Shown: in pieces, positions 35,956 through 44,789 of the stretch
How positions within the stretch are numbered: the first letter of the stretch is position 1
How the letters are laid out: every line of letters begins with the position of its first letter
Assembly: GCF_003062295.1 (NCBI RefSeq)
Contig: NZ_PYCN01000026.1
Location: 34,444-98,443, forward strand
DNA length: 64,000 bases
Direction of reading: 5' to 3'
DNA from: Bradyrhizobium algeriense
Lineage (GTDB): Bacteria > Pseudomonadota > Alphaproteobacteria > Rhizobiales > Xanthobacteraceae
Translations under genes and position numbers: made by a program
Notes under the pieces: model-generated
Database searches by the model: none
What the model was told of the DNA's origin: nothing
What the model saw: the letters and a program-made list of their open reading frames with translations, nothing else

Positions 35956-36405
35956 TCAGCAGCAGCTCGGACCACGAACGAGATCCATCGCATCTGGCTT
36001 TGGCTTCGTCCGCAGCGCATCGATCGTGTAGCTGTTGGCGCAGTATTCATGAAGGTGCTGCGCCGTTGTTTCCGCCTCTATCTCGCGGTTGCATCGGGTC
36101 TTTTCGGCGCACAGTGCACACACCAGCGTCATGTCGCGCAGCACGCCCGGCTCCTTGCGCGCAATGGCCGTCTCGTCGATGCCGAGCGCCTTGAGTAGTC
36201 CCGACAGCTCATCAGCGCCGCGCCGCCCACGGTAAGTGAGGGTTTCGAGCTCGGTCGGTGAGACGCGAAGGTCGCGCGCGATGCAATCGAGCTCGGCGGC
36301 TCCAAGGGCGCGGAGGTCGGCGGTATCACGGAGCCGGCCGAGCCACTCCGAAAACCTGCCCATGAGCCTACCTCCGATCGATTCCTTTCTTATAGCCGAT
36401 GCCAT
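35956..36405 (-). CDS. DUF6455 domain protein with a FixK-type box
   Basis: 149-aa protein of the kind annotated as DUF6455. It has no membrane segment. The N-terminal half (MGRFSEWLGRLRDTADLRALGAAELDCIARDLRVSPTELETL) is the conserved part, followed by a Cys-rich C-terminal section (CALCAEKTRC, EYCANS) that could bind metal or a cluster. The ATG at 36405 has GGGAGGG four bases upstream; the longer GTG start at 36432 would swallow that site. A FixK-type operator is centred 65 bases upstream. It lies between hemN and fixS, converging on hemN. Function unknown; low-oxygen expression is inferred. Confidence 0.75.
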   Translation of the reverse strand: MASAIRKESIGGRLMGRFSEWLGRLRDTADLRALGAAELDCIARDLRVSPTELETLTYRGRRGADELSGLLKALGIDETAIARKEPGVLRDMTLVCALCAEKTRCNREIEAETTAQHLHEYCANSYTIDALRTKPKPDAMDLVRGPSCC

Positions 36406-36463
36406 AGTACCCTCCCGGTACGGTTTGAGCACGTCAAGTATGCGGGGCGAATAGCCGACCGTA

Positions 36464-36477
36464 TTGCGTCAGATCAA
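36464..36477 (-). promoter_or_regulatory. FixK2-type box upstream of the DUF6455 gene
   Basis: Leftward TTGATCTGACGCAA fits the Bradyrhizobium FixK2 pattern TTG(A/C)-N6-(T/G)CAA. Its centre is 65 bases before the start codon, placing transcription initiation near 36429. It lies just after the fixS stop (36514), so fixS read-through could also contribute. Confidence 0.6.
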
Positions 36478-36513
36478 AATTGGAAGCATCCCGGGACGCG
36501 CAACGACGAGGCA

Positions 36514-36702
36514 TTACGGTCGCGATTCCGACCTCAGCTCGACGCGGCGTGGAGCCTGCGTTTCGTCGTCGTCAGAAATCGCGCGCCAGGCGGCTCCCTC
36601 GAGATCGTCATATTGGCCGTTCTTGAGGGACCACAGAAATCCGAGCAGCCCGAACAGGCCGAGCAAGAGCGCCAGCGGCACCAGGAACACGATCACCTCC
36701 AT
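36514..36702 (-). CDS. fixS: cbb3 oxidase assembly protein FixS (CcoS)
   Basis: Small single-helix membrane protein of 62 aa required for heme and copper loading of the cbb3 oxidase. MEVIVFLVPLALLLGLFGLLGFLW is the membrane segment, followed by the typical KNGQYDDLEGAAWRAI motif (Q-Y/F-D-D-L-E/D), which defines CcoS. The ATG overlaps the fixI stop by one base. An open frame extends upstream but only inside fixI. Confidence 0.93.
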   Translation of the reverse strand: MEVIVFLVPLALLLGLFGLLGFLWSLKNGQYDDLEGAAWRAISDDDETQAPRRVELRSESRP

Positions 36703-38894
36703 CACAGATTCTCCTGCGGGAGAGGTCGCGCACGCAGCGCATTCAGCATCACCAGGATCGAGGAGCCCGACATCGCGGCGGCCGCGATCAGAGGCGTCAC
36801 GAAGCCCAGAATGGCGATCGGCACGGCGAGGCAATTGTAGCCGACCGCGAGATAGAGGTTCTGCCGCATCAGGCGCAACGCTTTCCGCGAATGGTCTACC
36901 GCGGCAATCACCGGCGCGAGGCGGTTGCCGAGGAAGACGAGATCGGCCGTCGCCTGGCTCAAATGCGCCGCCGAGATCGGCGACATCGAGACATGCGCCG
37001 CCGCCAGCGACGGCGCATCGTTGAGCCCATCGCCGACCATCATGACTTTAAAACCCTGCCGCTTCAGTTCCCCGATCCGGGCGATCTTGTCGGCGGGCGT
37101 GACGCCGGCGCGCCATTCGGGGATTTGAAGCATCTCAGCCGCGGCGCGCACCGCCGGCTCGCGGTCACCGGAAACAATTTCTACCGCCACGCCACGCTTC
37201 TGCAGCGCCGCGATGACCGCGCGCGCGTCCGGCCGCAGGCTCTGGCAGACCGCGAACACATAACGTTTTTCACCACGCGCGAAGGCAACGACGGAAACCT
37301 CGGGATCGCGGCTCAGGACTTCGTTCGCGAGATCATCGGCCTTGCAGAAAGTTGGACTTCCAAGCCTCACCTCTTCACCTTTAAGAACGCCGCGAACGCC
37401 CTGCCCCGGCTGTTCCGTGATCCCGGGCAGCGGCGATTTCGCGCCGGCCGCGCGCGCCAGCGCCGAGGCGACGGGGTGATGGCTCGCCAGCGCAAGCCGG
37501 CCCGCGAGCTCGAACACATCGGCGGGCACGGCCGCCGAGTTCACCACATCGAGCTCAGGTAACGTCAGCGTTCCCGTCTTGTCGAAGATGATACGGTCGA
37601 TCTCGGCGACGCGCTCGATGGCATCACCCGAATTGAGCAGCACGCCAGCGCGGAACATCGCGCCCGACGCCACTGTCTGCACCGTCGGGATCGCAAGCCC
37701 CAGCGCACAGGGACAGGTGATGATCAGAACGGCGATCGCGGTGATAATGGCGTCATGGACGCTGGCGCCGGCGATCAACCAGCCGATCATGGTCAGGAAG
37801 GCCGTCGCGTGCACCACCGGTGCGTAGAGGCGCGAGGCACGGTCGGCAAGTTGCACATAGCGCGAGCGGCCCTGCACGGCGTGATCAAGCAGCCGCTGGA
37901 TGTCCGCAAGCAGCGTGCCTTCGGAGGCGGCGGAAACGCGCATGCGCAAGGAGCCGGAGATGTTGAGCGAGCCGGCGTAGACCGCACTGCCCGGCTTGAC
38001 CGCCGCATGCGACGTCTCCCCCGTGATCAGGCTCTGGTCGATCTCCGACCTGCCGTCGATGACCGTGCCATCGATCGCCGAACGCTCGCCGGGCCGCAGC
38101 AGAACGATGTCGCCGGCCTTGACCGCTGCGGCCGGCACCACGGAGATCTCGTCTGGACCGACGAACTTGGTCGCCGTCTCGGCCTTCAGAGCGGCGAGAT
38201 TGCCGGCCACCGCGCGGGTTCGCCGCTGCATGTTCTGTTCGAGATAGCGCCCGATCAGGAGGAAGGTGAGCAGCATGATCGCCGCGTCGAAATAGGCGTG
38301 CTCGGCATGGCCGATGGTCTCGACGATCGAGGTCGCGAGCGCCAGGATGACGCCGATGCTGATCGGCACATCCATGTTGACGTTGCCGCTGCGCAGCGCG
38401 TTGAAGGCGGAGCGGAAGAAGGGCTGGCCGGCATAGGCCGCGGCCGGCAGCGCGATCAGCGCCGATATCCAATGGAAGAAATCGCGCTGCTCTGGTAGCA
38501 TGTCGCTGACATTACCGGACCACACCGGGATCGACAGCATCATGACGTTCATGGTCGCGAACGCCGCAACGCCCAGGCAGCGCAGCAGGAAGCGGGAGTT
38601 CTCGGCCTCTGCCGCTTCAGCGGTGACAGCCTCGAACGGATAGGCCTTGTAGCCGAGCTCGACCAGGCAATCGATGAAGCGCGCCGGATCGAGCGCGCCC
38701 TCCTTCCACTCCAGCGCGACACGGCGGTCGGTCAGGTTGACGCGCGCCAGCGTCACGTCCGGGATGGCTGAAAGGCCACGCTCGATCTTCGAGATGCAGC
38801 CGGCGCAGCTGATGCCTTCGACAGCGAGGTCAATATGCGCCACTCCGGAGCCGAGATGCTTAACATAATGCGAAAAGTCCCGTGTCGCCTGCAT
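36702..38894 (-). CDS. fixI: Copper-transporting P1B-type ATPase FixI (CcoI)
   Basis: Supplies copper to the cbb3 oxidase. Domains in order: an N-terminal heavy-metal domain with GISCAGCISKIE, about eight membrane helices, the TGE loop in SLITGETSHAAV, the ion-path CPC in IITCPCALGLAIPTV, phosphorylation site FDKTGTLTLPE, the SHHPVASALA His-Pro motif and MMVGDGLNDAPSLAAAHVS near the end. The length of 730 aa is typical. It is 11 bases after fixH and overlaps fixS, so the GHIS genes form one unit. Confidence 0.96.
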   Translation of the reverse strand: MQATRDFSHYVKHLGSGVAHIDLAVEGISCAGCISKIERGLSAIPDVTLARVNLTDRRVALEWKEGALDPARFIDCLVELGYKAYPFEAVTAEAAEAENSRFLLRCLGVAAFATMNVMMLSIPVWSGNVSDMLPEQRDFFHWISALIALPAAAYAGQPFFRSAFNALRSGNVNMDVPISIGVILALATSIVETIGHAEHAYFDAAIMLLTFLLIGRYLEQNMQRRTRAVAGNLAALKAETATKFVGPDEISVVPAAAVKAGDIVLLRPGERSAIDGTVIDGRSEIDQSLITGETSHAAVKPGSAVYAGSLNISGSLRMRVSAASEGTLLADIQRLLDHAVQGRSRYVQLADRASRLYAPVVHATAFLTMIGWLIAGASVHDAIITAIAVLIITCPCALGLAIPTVQTVASGAMFRAGVLLNSGDAIERVAEIDRIIFDKTGTLTLPELDVVNSAAVPADVFELAGRLALASHHPVASALARAAGAKSPLPGITEQPGQGVRGVLKGEEVRLGSPTFCKADDLANEVLSRDPEVSVVAFARGEKRYVFAVCQSLRPDARAVIAALQKRGVAVEIVSGDREPAVRAAAEMLQIPEWRAGVTPADKIARIGELKRQGFKVMMVGDGLNDAPSLAAAHVSMSPISAAHLSQATADLVFLGNRLAPVIAAVDHSRKALRLMRQNLYLAVGYNCLAVPIAILGFVTPLIAAAAMSGSSILVMLNALRARPLPQENL

Positions 38895-38905
38895 GACGCG
38901 TTCCC

Positions 38906-39427
38906 CTAGTTCAGTACCACGCGGTTCCTAGACATGAACAGACGCCGGCCGTCGGCTTCGCTTTCCAGCACCAGATTCCATTGCCCCGGTCCGACGGCGC
39001 GGCCGCTGCCCCGATAAATGCCGCCCGTCACCTCCGACAGCGCGATCACCCGGTCCGCCCGCCGGTCGGTCGGCCGCTCCAGGCGACCGGTGAATTTCAG
39101 TCCGGTCAGCGCCTTTCCGCTCCCGTCGCGTGCCTTGACTTCCAGCGCCGTGTCCCCGTCCGCACTGCGCGCAAGATGCGCGTCCACCTTCCAGCTGCGT
39201 GCATCCTGCTCGCGTGCGGCGGCGATCTCCTTCTCATAGGCAAGGCTCGCCGCATAGGCGCTGTCGACCTCGGTGCCGGGCAGCGTCATGGAAGCAAGCC
39301 TTATCATGGTGAGGTTGACGCCGATGACGACGCCAAAGAACGCAAGCAGCATGAAAAGCACCTTGCGGCCGGTGAGCGGCTTTGGCGATGCACTGGCTCT
39401 GTTCACGACAGCTCCACTTGTTCTCAT
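38906..39427 (-). CDS. fixH: cbb3 oxidase maturation protein FixH (CcoH)
   Basis: Membrane-anchored assembly factor of 173 aa. One N-terminal helix (KVLFMLLAFFGVVIGVNLTMIRLASM) is followed by a periplasmic domain with the GTEVDSAYAASLAYEKEIAAAREQDARSW stretch and GQWNLVLESEADGRRLFMSRN at the end, as in FixH. The start overlaps the fixG stop by four bases. Confidence 0.92.
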   Translation of the reverse strand: MRTSGAVVNRASASPKPLTGRKVLFMLLAFFGVVIGVNLTMIRLASMTLPGTEVDSAYAASLAYEKEIAAAREQDARSWKVDAHLARSADGDTALEVKARDGSGKALTGLKFTGRLERPTDRRADRVIALSEVTGGIYRGSGRAVGPGQWNLVLESEADGRRLFMSRNRVVLN

Positions 39428-40887
39428 GGCGAGACAAAATTGTCGATCGCGGAAGCGACCTCGCCGAGACCGATATCGGTGATCCGGAATTTAGTCGGGA
39501 TCGATTTTTCGGTATTCTTCTCCGACGGAGCAGTCACCAGCACACGCAATTCTGTGGTGCCGTCGCGCCCGAGCACGACCATTGGCCGGTCGGGCGTGAT
39601 CGAATCGTCGCCCACGACGTGGAGAACGGCATCCTGCGGACCATCGACGTCGATCGTCACCACGCGGTCAAAACCGCGCTTGTTGAGCAAACGGACCGTG
39701 TAGGCGTTGCGGATCGAGCCGTCGCTAAGCTTCACCGCGACAGGGTTGCGATCGTGCAGCACGTTGATGTCGAGCAGCGAACGGGTGAGCAGCGCATACA
39801 GCATGATCCCACCGACGAGTGCGATCAGCGCGGTGTAGATGATCGTGCGTGGCCGCACGATGCGGTAGATCGGCGGCTCGCCGGCCATCCGGCGCTGGAT
39901 GTTAATGTCATTGTCGTAGCCGATCAGCCGAGTCGGCCCGCCGATCTTCTTCATCACGTTGTCGCATGCGTCGATGCACAGGCCGCACTGGATGCAATCG
40001 ATCTGCGGGCCATTGCGGATATCGATGCCGGTCGGGCAGGCCGCCACGCATTGATAGCAATCGACGCAGTCGCCGGCAGGCAGGCCGAGCGCCCGCAGCT
40101 CGTTCGCCTTCTTTACCGACATGCGCTTTTCGCCGCGGTCGTAGCGATAGGTGACGTTCAGCGCCCACTCGTCGGTCAGCGCCGCCTGGATACGCGGCCA
40201 GGGGCACATGTAGACGCAGACCTGCTCGCGCATGAAGCCGGCGAGCAGATAGGTCGTGGCGGTGAGGATCGCGATCCAGATATAGGCGATCGCCGGCGCC
40301 TGGAAGGTGACGAGCTCCTTCACCAGCGTCGGCGCGTCGGTGAAATAGAGCACCCATGCGCCGCCCGTCCACCAGGCGATCAAGAGCCAGATCGAATGCT
40401 TGAGCACGATTTCGGAGACGCGCCCGAGTTTTAGGGGATCGGCGGAAGCCGCCTTCCTCATGCGCTCGCGCCGGTCGCCCTCGATCAGGCGCTCGACCGC
40501 ATAGAACAGGTCGGTCCAGACCGTTTGCGGGCACAGATAGCCGCACCAGATGCGGCCGCCGACCGAATTCATCAGGAATAGTGTGAGCGCGGCGATGATC
40601 AGGAGGCCGGTGAAGTAATAGACCTCCTGCGGCCACAGCTCGATGAAAAAGAAATAGAAGCGACTGTTCGGCAGATCGATCAGCACCGCCTGATCTGGGG
40701 CGCCAAGGCCGCGATTCCAGCGCACGAAGGGCAGCAAGTAGTAGACGCCCAGGCAGAACGCCATCAGGCCCCATTTGATCCGACGGAAGGTGCCAAAAAC
40801 ACTCTGCGGGTAGACGTTCTTGCGGGCCGCGTAAAGCGGCCCAACATCTTCGACTTGGTCGGGGTCTGTTTGGATGATTTTGTTCAT
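39424..40887 (-). CDS. fixG: cbb3 oxidase accessory protein FixG (CcoG)
   Basis: Membrane iron-sulfur protein, reported in related bacteria to reduce copper for cbb3 assembly. Five or so helices surround a ferredoxin-like region with two 4Fe-4S sets: CVDCYQCVAACP and CIQCGLCIDACD. PQTVWTDLFYAVERLIEG and the C-terminal Ig-like domain are typical. The length is 487 aa. It begins 78 bases after the fixP stop, without an anaerobox in the gap, so it is probably read from the fixN promoter. Confidence 0.95.
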   Translation of the reverse strand: MNKIIQTDPDQVEDVGPLYAARKNVYPQSVFGTFRRIKWGLMAFCLGVYYLLPFVRWNRGLGAPDQAVLIDLPNSRFYFFFIELWPQEVYYFTGLLIIAALTLFLMNSVGGRIWCGYLCPQTVWTDLFYAVERLIEGDRRERMRKAASADPLKLGRVSEIVLKHSIWLLIAWWTGGAWVLYFTDAPTLVKELVTFQAPAIAYIWIAILTATTYLLAGFMREQVCVYMCPWPRIQAALTDEWALNVTYRYDRGEKRMSVKKANELRALGLPAGDCVDCYQCVAACPTGIDIRNGPQIDCIQCGLCIDACDNVMKKIGGPTRLIGYDNDINIQRRMAGEPPIYRIVRPRTIIYTALIALVGGIMLYALLTRSLLDINVLHDRNPVAVKLSDGSIRNAYTVRLLNKRGFDRVVTIDVDGPQDAVLHVVGDDSITPDRPMVVLGRDGTTELRVLVTAPSEKNTEKSIPTKFRITDIGLGEVASAIDNFVSP

Positions 40888-40965
40888 GGGCCCGTGCTCT
40901 CTTAGTCTCCTCCCTCTCTGCCGGGTTGATCCAGCGCAAACCCAACGCCGCTTCCCTTTGCTCCG

Positions 40966-41835
40966 CTACTTGCCGCCGCCGAGCGTGTGGACGTAGACCG
41001 CCAGCGCCTTGATGGTGGACGGATCAAGCCGGCCCACCCACGCCGGCATCACGCCGGCCCGACCATTCGTGATGGTCTCACTCAGGGTCGCCTCGTCCGA
41101 TCCGTAGAGCCAGATCTTGTCAGTGAGATTGGGCGCGCCGAGCTCCTGGTTGCCCTTGCCCGCCTCACCATGGCAGCTCGTGCAATTCTCGGCGAAAATT
41201 TTTGCGCCGGCGGCGACATCGTAACCCTGGCGCGTCGGCAAGCCCGAGAGCGAGCGCACATAGTTGGCGACCGTGCCAATCTCGTCCCGCTTCAAGATGC
41301 CATCCTTGCCGAAGGCGAGCATCGCGCCCTCATGGGTCTTGGTGTGACCCGAGCGCGCGCCGAATTGGATGGTCTGCACGATCTGGTCGAGCGAGCCGCC
41401 CCACAACCAGTCGTCGTCGTTCAGGTTGGGATAGCCTTTTGCGCCGGCGCCGCCCGAGCCGTGGCACGGCGCGCAGTTGTCGCCGAACGCGGCCTTGCCG
41501 CGGGCGCGCGCCAGCGTCAGCAGCGCCGGATCCTTTTCGATATCGGCGAGCGAAGCAGCACCCAGCGCAATCATCTTGTCGCCGCGGATCTTTTCCAGAA
41601 TTGCAAGCTCGACGCCGACCGCGGCGCGCGTCGAATAGTTGAGCGCGCCCCTGGTGTAGCTCCACAGAAGCGGCCAGGCCGGGTACACCACCCAATAACC
41701 GATCGCCCACAGGATGGAGGCGTAGAAGGTGATCAGCCACCAGCGCGGCAGCGGTGTATTGAGTTCCTTGATGCCGTCCCACTGGTGACCGGTGGTGGTC
41801 TTGCCGGAAACCTCGTCAAGTTCGCTTTCCGCCAT
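40966..41835 (-). CDS. fixP: cbb3 oxidase diheme cytochrome c subunit FixP (CcoP)
   Basis: Subunit III of the high-affinity oxidase, receiving electrons from cytochromes c. It has an N-terminal cytoplasmic segment, one membrane helix (WLITFYASILWAIGYWVVYPAW) and two periplasmic cytochrome c domains with NCAPCHGSGG and NCTSCHGEAG heme sites. The length of 289 aa agrees with rhizobial FixP. It starts six bases after fixQ. Confidence 0.96.
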   Translation of the reverse strand: MAESELDEVSGKTTTGHQWDGIKELNTPLPRWWLITFYASILWAIGYWVVYPAWPLLWSYTRGALNYSTRAAVGVELAILEKIRGDKMIALGAASLADIEKDPALLTLARARGKAAFGDNCAPCHGSGGAGAKGYPNLNDDDWLWGGSLDQIVQTIQFGARSGHTKTHEGAMLAFGKDGILKRDEIGTVANYVRSLSGLPTRQGYDVAAGAKIFAENCTSCHGEAGKGNQELGAPNLTDKIWLYGSDEATLSETITNGRAGVMPAWVGRLDPSTIKALAVYVHTLGGGK

Positions 41836-41841
41836 GACCTC

Positions 41842-42006
41842 TCAGTCCTCCCGCAACGGCATCCGAGATGCCTGGTCGAAAACCGCCTGGTTCCGCGGCC
41901 AAAGCGCGTAGATCACGATCGCAATGAACAGGCCGACGAAGATCGGCGTCCACACACTGGTGACGAGGTCCGACGCGATGTTGTGAACGATCAAGATTGC
42001 TTTCAT
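41842..42006 (-). CDS. fixQ: cbb3 oxidase small subunit FixQ (CcoQ)
   Basis: 54-aa single-helix protein that stabilises the cbb3 complex. It reads MKAILIVHNIASDLVTSVW, then the helix TPIFVGLFIAIVIYALWPRN and a short soluble tail ending MPLRED. YALWPRN and the small polar tail are typical of FixQ. It lies between fixO (11-base gap) and fixP (six bases). Confidence 0.95.
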   Translation of the reverse strand: MKAILIVHNIASDLVTSVWTPIFVGLFIAIVIYALWPRNQAVFDQASRMPLRED

Positions 42007-42017
42007 CGTCCTGCCTC

Positions 42018-42752
42018 TCAGCGAAGATTGGCTTTTTCGTTGTAGAGCTTGAAGTCGACCAGCGTGCCGAGCATCTGCAAATACGCGACCAGCGCATCCA
42101 TCTCGGTCGGCGCACCGGCCTTGCTGTCGAAATTGCGGATCACAGCTTTTGGATACCGTTTCCCGAACGCGTCGGTGCCGACACTATCCGGATCCGCCTG
42201 CGCCTTCAGGTCGGCGACCGCGTTCTTGATTTGCTCGTCCGAATAGGGCACCCCAACGATGCGGCTGGCCTTCAGGTTGTCGGCGACAACAGCGGTGTCG
42301 ACCTCGGTCTGGGCGAGGAACGGATAGCCCGGCATCACCGACTGCGGCACAATCGCGCGCGGATTGGTCAGGTGAGTGACGTGCCACTCATCTGAATACT
42401 TTGCGCCGACCCGCGCGAGATCCGGCCCAGTGCGCTTCGAGCCCCACTGGAATGGATGGTCGTACATGCTCTCGGCAGCGAGCGAGAAGTGGCCATAGCG
42501 CTCAATCTCATCGCGGAGCGGCCGGACCATCTGCGAGTGGCAGAGATAGCAGCCCTCGCGGACATAGATATTGCGGCCTGCCAGTTCGAGCGGTGTGTAG
42601 GGCCTGACGCCATCGACCACCTCGATCGTGCTTTTCAGGTAGAACAGCGGCGTGATCTCGACCAGGCCGCCGATCGCAATCACAACCAGAATGCCCGCGA
42701 TCAGGATGATGGAATTCTTCTCGAAGATTTGATGGCGGGTCCAAAAGGACAT
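42018..42752 (-). CDS. fixO: cbb3 oxidase monoheme cytochrome c subunit FixO (CcoO)
   Basis: Subunit II of the oxidase, 244 aa. It begins MSFWTRHQIFEKNSIILIAG, with one membrane helix, then carries the heme c site EGCYLCHSQMVRPLRDE, a block nearly invariant in CcoO. The start at 42752 lies 11 bases after the fixN stop; the longer frame runs through fixN out of phase. Confidence 0.96.
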   Translation of the reverse strand: MSFWTRHQIFEKNSIILIAGILVVIAIGGLVEITPLFYLKSTIEVVDGVRPYTPLELAGRNIYVREGCYLCHSQMVRPLRDEIERYGHFSLAAESMYDHPFQWGSKRTGPDLARVGAKYSDEWHVTHLTNPRAIVPQSVMPGYPFLAQTEVDTAVVADNLKASRIVGVPYSDEQIKNAVADLKAQADPDSVGTDAFGKRYPKAVIRNFDSKAGAPTEMDALVAYLQMLGTLVDFKLYNEKANLR

Positions 42753-42763
42753 CCGATCGCTCC

Positions 42764-44413
42764 TTATTCCGCCGCCTGCAACGCGAGCTCTGTGCCGACG
42801 TCCGCCTCGCTTGCCCGCACCGTCATCCAGAGATTGTAGGCCATGATCAGCGCGCCGATCAGGAACAGCGCGCCGCCGGCGGCACGGATGACGTAGAACG
42901 GGTGCATCGCTTCCACCGTCTCGATGAAGGAATATTCGAGGAAGCCGAGCGAGGTGTAGGCGCGCCACATCAGGCCCTGCAGGATTCCGGAGACCCACAT
43001 AGCCGAGATGTAGAGCACGATGCCGATGGTCGAGATCCAGAAGTGCCAGTTGACGAGCTTCAGGCTGTACAGTTCCTTGCGGCCCCACAGCCAGGGCACC
43101 AGGCAATACAGCGCACCAAAGGAGACGAAGCCGACCCACCCCAACGCACCGGAGTGAACGTGGCCGATGGTCCAGTCCGTATAGTGACTCAGCGAGTTCA
43201 CCACCTTGATCGACATCAGAGGACCTTCAAAGGTGGACATGCCGTAGAAGGCCACGGAAACCACCAGCATGCGCAGCACCGGATCGGTGCGCAGCTTGTC
43301 CCAGGCGCCCGACAGCGTCATCAGGCCGTTGATCATGCCGCCCCAGGATGGCATCCAGAGCATCACAGAAAAAGTCATGCCGAGCGTCTGCGTCCAGTCC
43401 GGCAGCGCCGTGTAGTGCAGATGGTGCGGGCCGGCCCAGATGTAGAGGAAAATCAGCGACCAAAAGTGGATGATCGAGAGCCGATAGGAATAGACCGGGC
43501 GCTCCGCGCGCTTCGGGATGAAGTAGTACATGATGGCGAGGAAGCCGGCGGTCAGGAAGAAGCCGACCGCGTTGTGGCCGTACCACCACTGGAACATCGC
43601 ATCCTGCACACCGGCCCAGGCGATGTAGGATTTCGAGCCGAGCAGTGACACCGGCAGCGCCAGGTTGTTGCCGAGATGCAGCACGGCGATGGTGACGATG
43701 AAGGCGAGATAGAACCAGTTGGCGACGAAGATGTGCGGCTCCTTGCGCTTCACCAGCGTCATCACGAACACGACGAGATAGACGACCCAGACGATCGTCA
43801 GCCACAGATCGGCGTACCATTCGGGCTCGGCATATTCCTTGGATTGCGTCACGCCAAGTAGATAGCCGGTGCCTGCGATCACAATGAAGAAGTTGTAGCC
43901 GAGCACGACGAACCAAGGCGCGAGATCGCCCACGAGCCGCGTCCGGCAGGTCCGCTGCACCACATAGAACGAGGTCGCGATCAGCACGTTGCCGCCGAAG
44001 GCGAAGATCACCGCCGAGGTGTGCAGCGGCCGGAGCCGGCCAAAACTGGTCCAAGGCAGATCGAGATTGAGCAAGGGCCATGCGAGCTGGGATGCGATCA
44101 AGAGCCCGACGGCGAAGCCGGCGATGCCCCAGAACATCGCCATGAAGGAGGCAAATTTGATCGGACCGAGATTATAGTTCGGCTTCCCGCTGATCTCCTC
44201 CGGCGGCAGCGACGCGGGGCGGTCGAGATACCGATTCATGATGGCGAAGGAGGCGACGCCGCTCGCCACTGCAGCGAGCGAAGCATGAAACGCGAACGGC
44301 GCGTCCAGCGCCTTGGCGGCTGCGAACGCGCAGACGAAGGCTGCCATCGCGAAGAATAGCATCAGCCCGGCTTCGCCGTGGGTCATCCATTTCGTGGATT
44401 GAGTTTGCTGCAT
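42764..44413 (-). CDS. fixN: cbb3 oxidase catalytic subunit FixN (CcoN)
   Basis: Heme-copper catalytic subunit that lets bacteroids respire at nanomolar oxygen. Twelve or so helices; copper-B ligands are in FQWWYGHNAVGF and WAGPHHLHYTALPDW, heme ligands in TSAVIFAFGGN-adjacent His and in DWTIGHVHSGALGW. The sequence closely follows Bradyrhizobium japonicum FixN from memory, diverging mainly at both ends. I took the ATG at 44413 (MQQTQSTKW): transcription from the box at 44472 should begin near 44437, leaving too short a leader for the alternative ATG at 44431. The product is about 549 aa. Confidence 0.96.
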   Translation of the reverse strand: MQQTQSTKWMTHGEAGLMLFFAMAAFVCAFAAAKALDAPFAFHASLAAVASGVASFAIMNRYLDRPASLPPEEISGKPNYNLGPIKFASFMAMFWGIAGFAVGLLIASQLAWPLLNLDLPWTSFGRLRPLHTSAVIFAFGGNVLIATSFYVVQRTCRTRLVGDLAPWFVVLGYNFFIVIAGTGYLLGVTQSKEYAEPEWYADLWLTIVWVVYLVVFVMTLVKRKEPHIFVANWFYLAFIVTIAVLHLGNNLALPVSLLGSKSYIAWAGVQDAMFQWWYGHNAVGFFLTAGFLAIMYYFIPKRAERPVYSYRLSIIHFWSLIFLYIWAGPHHLHYTALPDWTQTLGMTFSVMLWMPSWGGMINGLMTLSGAWDKLRTDPVLRMLVVSVAFYGMSTFEGPLMSIKVVNSLSHYTDWTIGHVHSGALGWVGFVSFGALYCLVPWLWGRKELYSLKLVNWHFWISTIGIVLYISAMWVSGILQGLMWRAYTSLGFLEYSFIETVEAMHPFYVIRAAGGALFLIGALIMAYNLWMTVRASEADVGTELALQAAE

Positions 44414-44471
44414 GTGTGATTCTCTTTGCATGGGCGCCTGCCCCGTCAGCCCGGGTCTCGCTGTGTTGTCC

Positions 44472-44485
44472 TTGATTGAGATCAA
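44472..44485. promoter_or_regulatory. FixK/FNR box upstream of fixN
   Basis: TTGATTGAGATCAA, a perfect TTGAT-N4-ATCAA palindrome. It is centred about 65 bases from the chosen fixN start, at the class II activation distance from a start near 44437. This should be the main microaerobic promoter of fixNOQP and probably of fixGHIS. Confidence 0.92.
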
Positions 44486-44549
44486 CCCGATCAGCTACCC
44501 CCACGACCGGCGGGCATTTTGCACCCGCTCCAGCGGCTGCCTGAAGGAA

Positions 44550-44690
44550 TCAGAATGGACGACGCTTGCGCGCTCCCGGTGTTGCCTGATGCGACCTTGG
44601 TGATTGGACACTGGCCCAAGCAAGAGCAGCGGCGAAAATCACGAAGACCGAGATGACGGCTGCGGAAACCAAGAGCGCATCGGCGGGCAT
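44550..44690 (-). CDS. 46-aa single-pass membrane protein between two anaeroboxes
   Basis: Reads MPADALLVSAAVISVFVIFA, then AAALAWASVQ and a basic tail ending RKRRPF. One N-terminal hydrophobic helix is followed by a positively charged end, so the C-terminus is probably cytoplasmic. GGAGG stands six bases before the ATG. Its own perfect FixK box is centred 61 bases upstream, and the fixN box is 65 bases downstream. I recall similar very small genes before fixN in related Bradyrhizobium, but their function is not known to me. A role in oxidase assembly is only a guess from position. Confidence 0.7.
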   Translation of the reverse strand: MPADALLVSAAVISVFVIFAAALAWASVQSPRSHQATPGARKRRPF

Positions 44691-44744
44691 GACGACCTCC
44701 ATTGAAGCTGATGCGAATATATCGCCGTTTCAACAGAGGCGTCT

Positions 44745-44758
44745 TTGATCTTGATCAA
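44745..44758. promoter_or_regulatory. FixK/FNR box upstream of the small membrane protein
   Basis: TTGATCTTGATCAA is a perfect match to TTGAT-N4-ATCAA. Centre to start codon is 61 bases leftward, a normal spacing. It lies only 32 bases past the end of the FnrN-like gene. Confidence 0.88.
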
Positions 44759-44789
44759 ACTAGGACAAAAGAACCCAACGCGACGCGCT

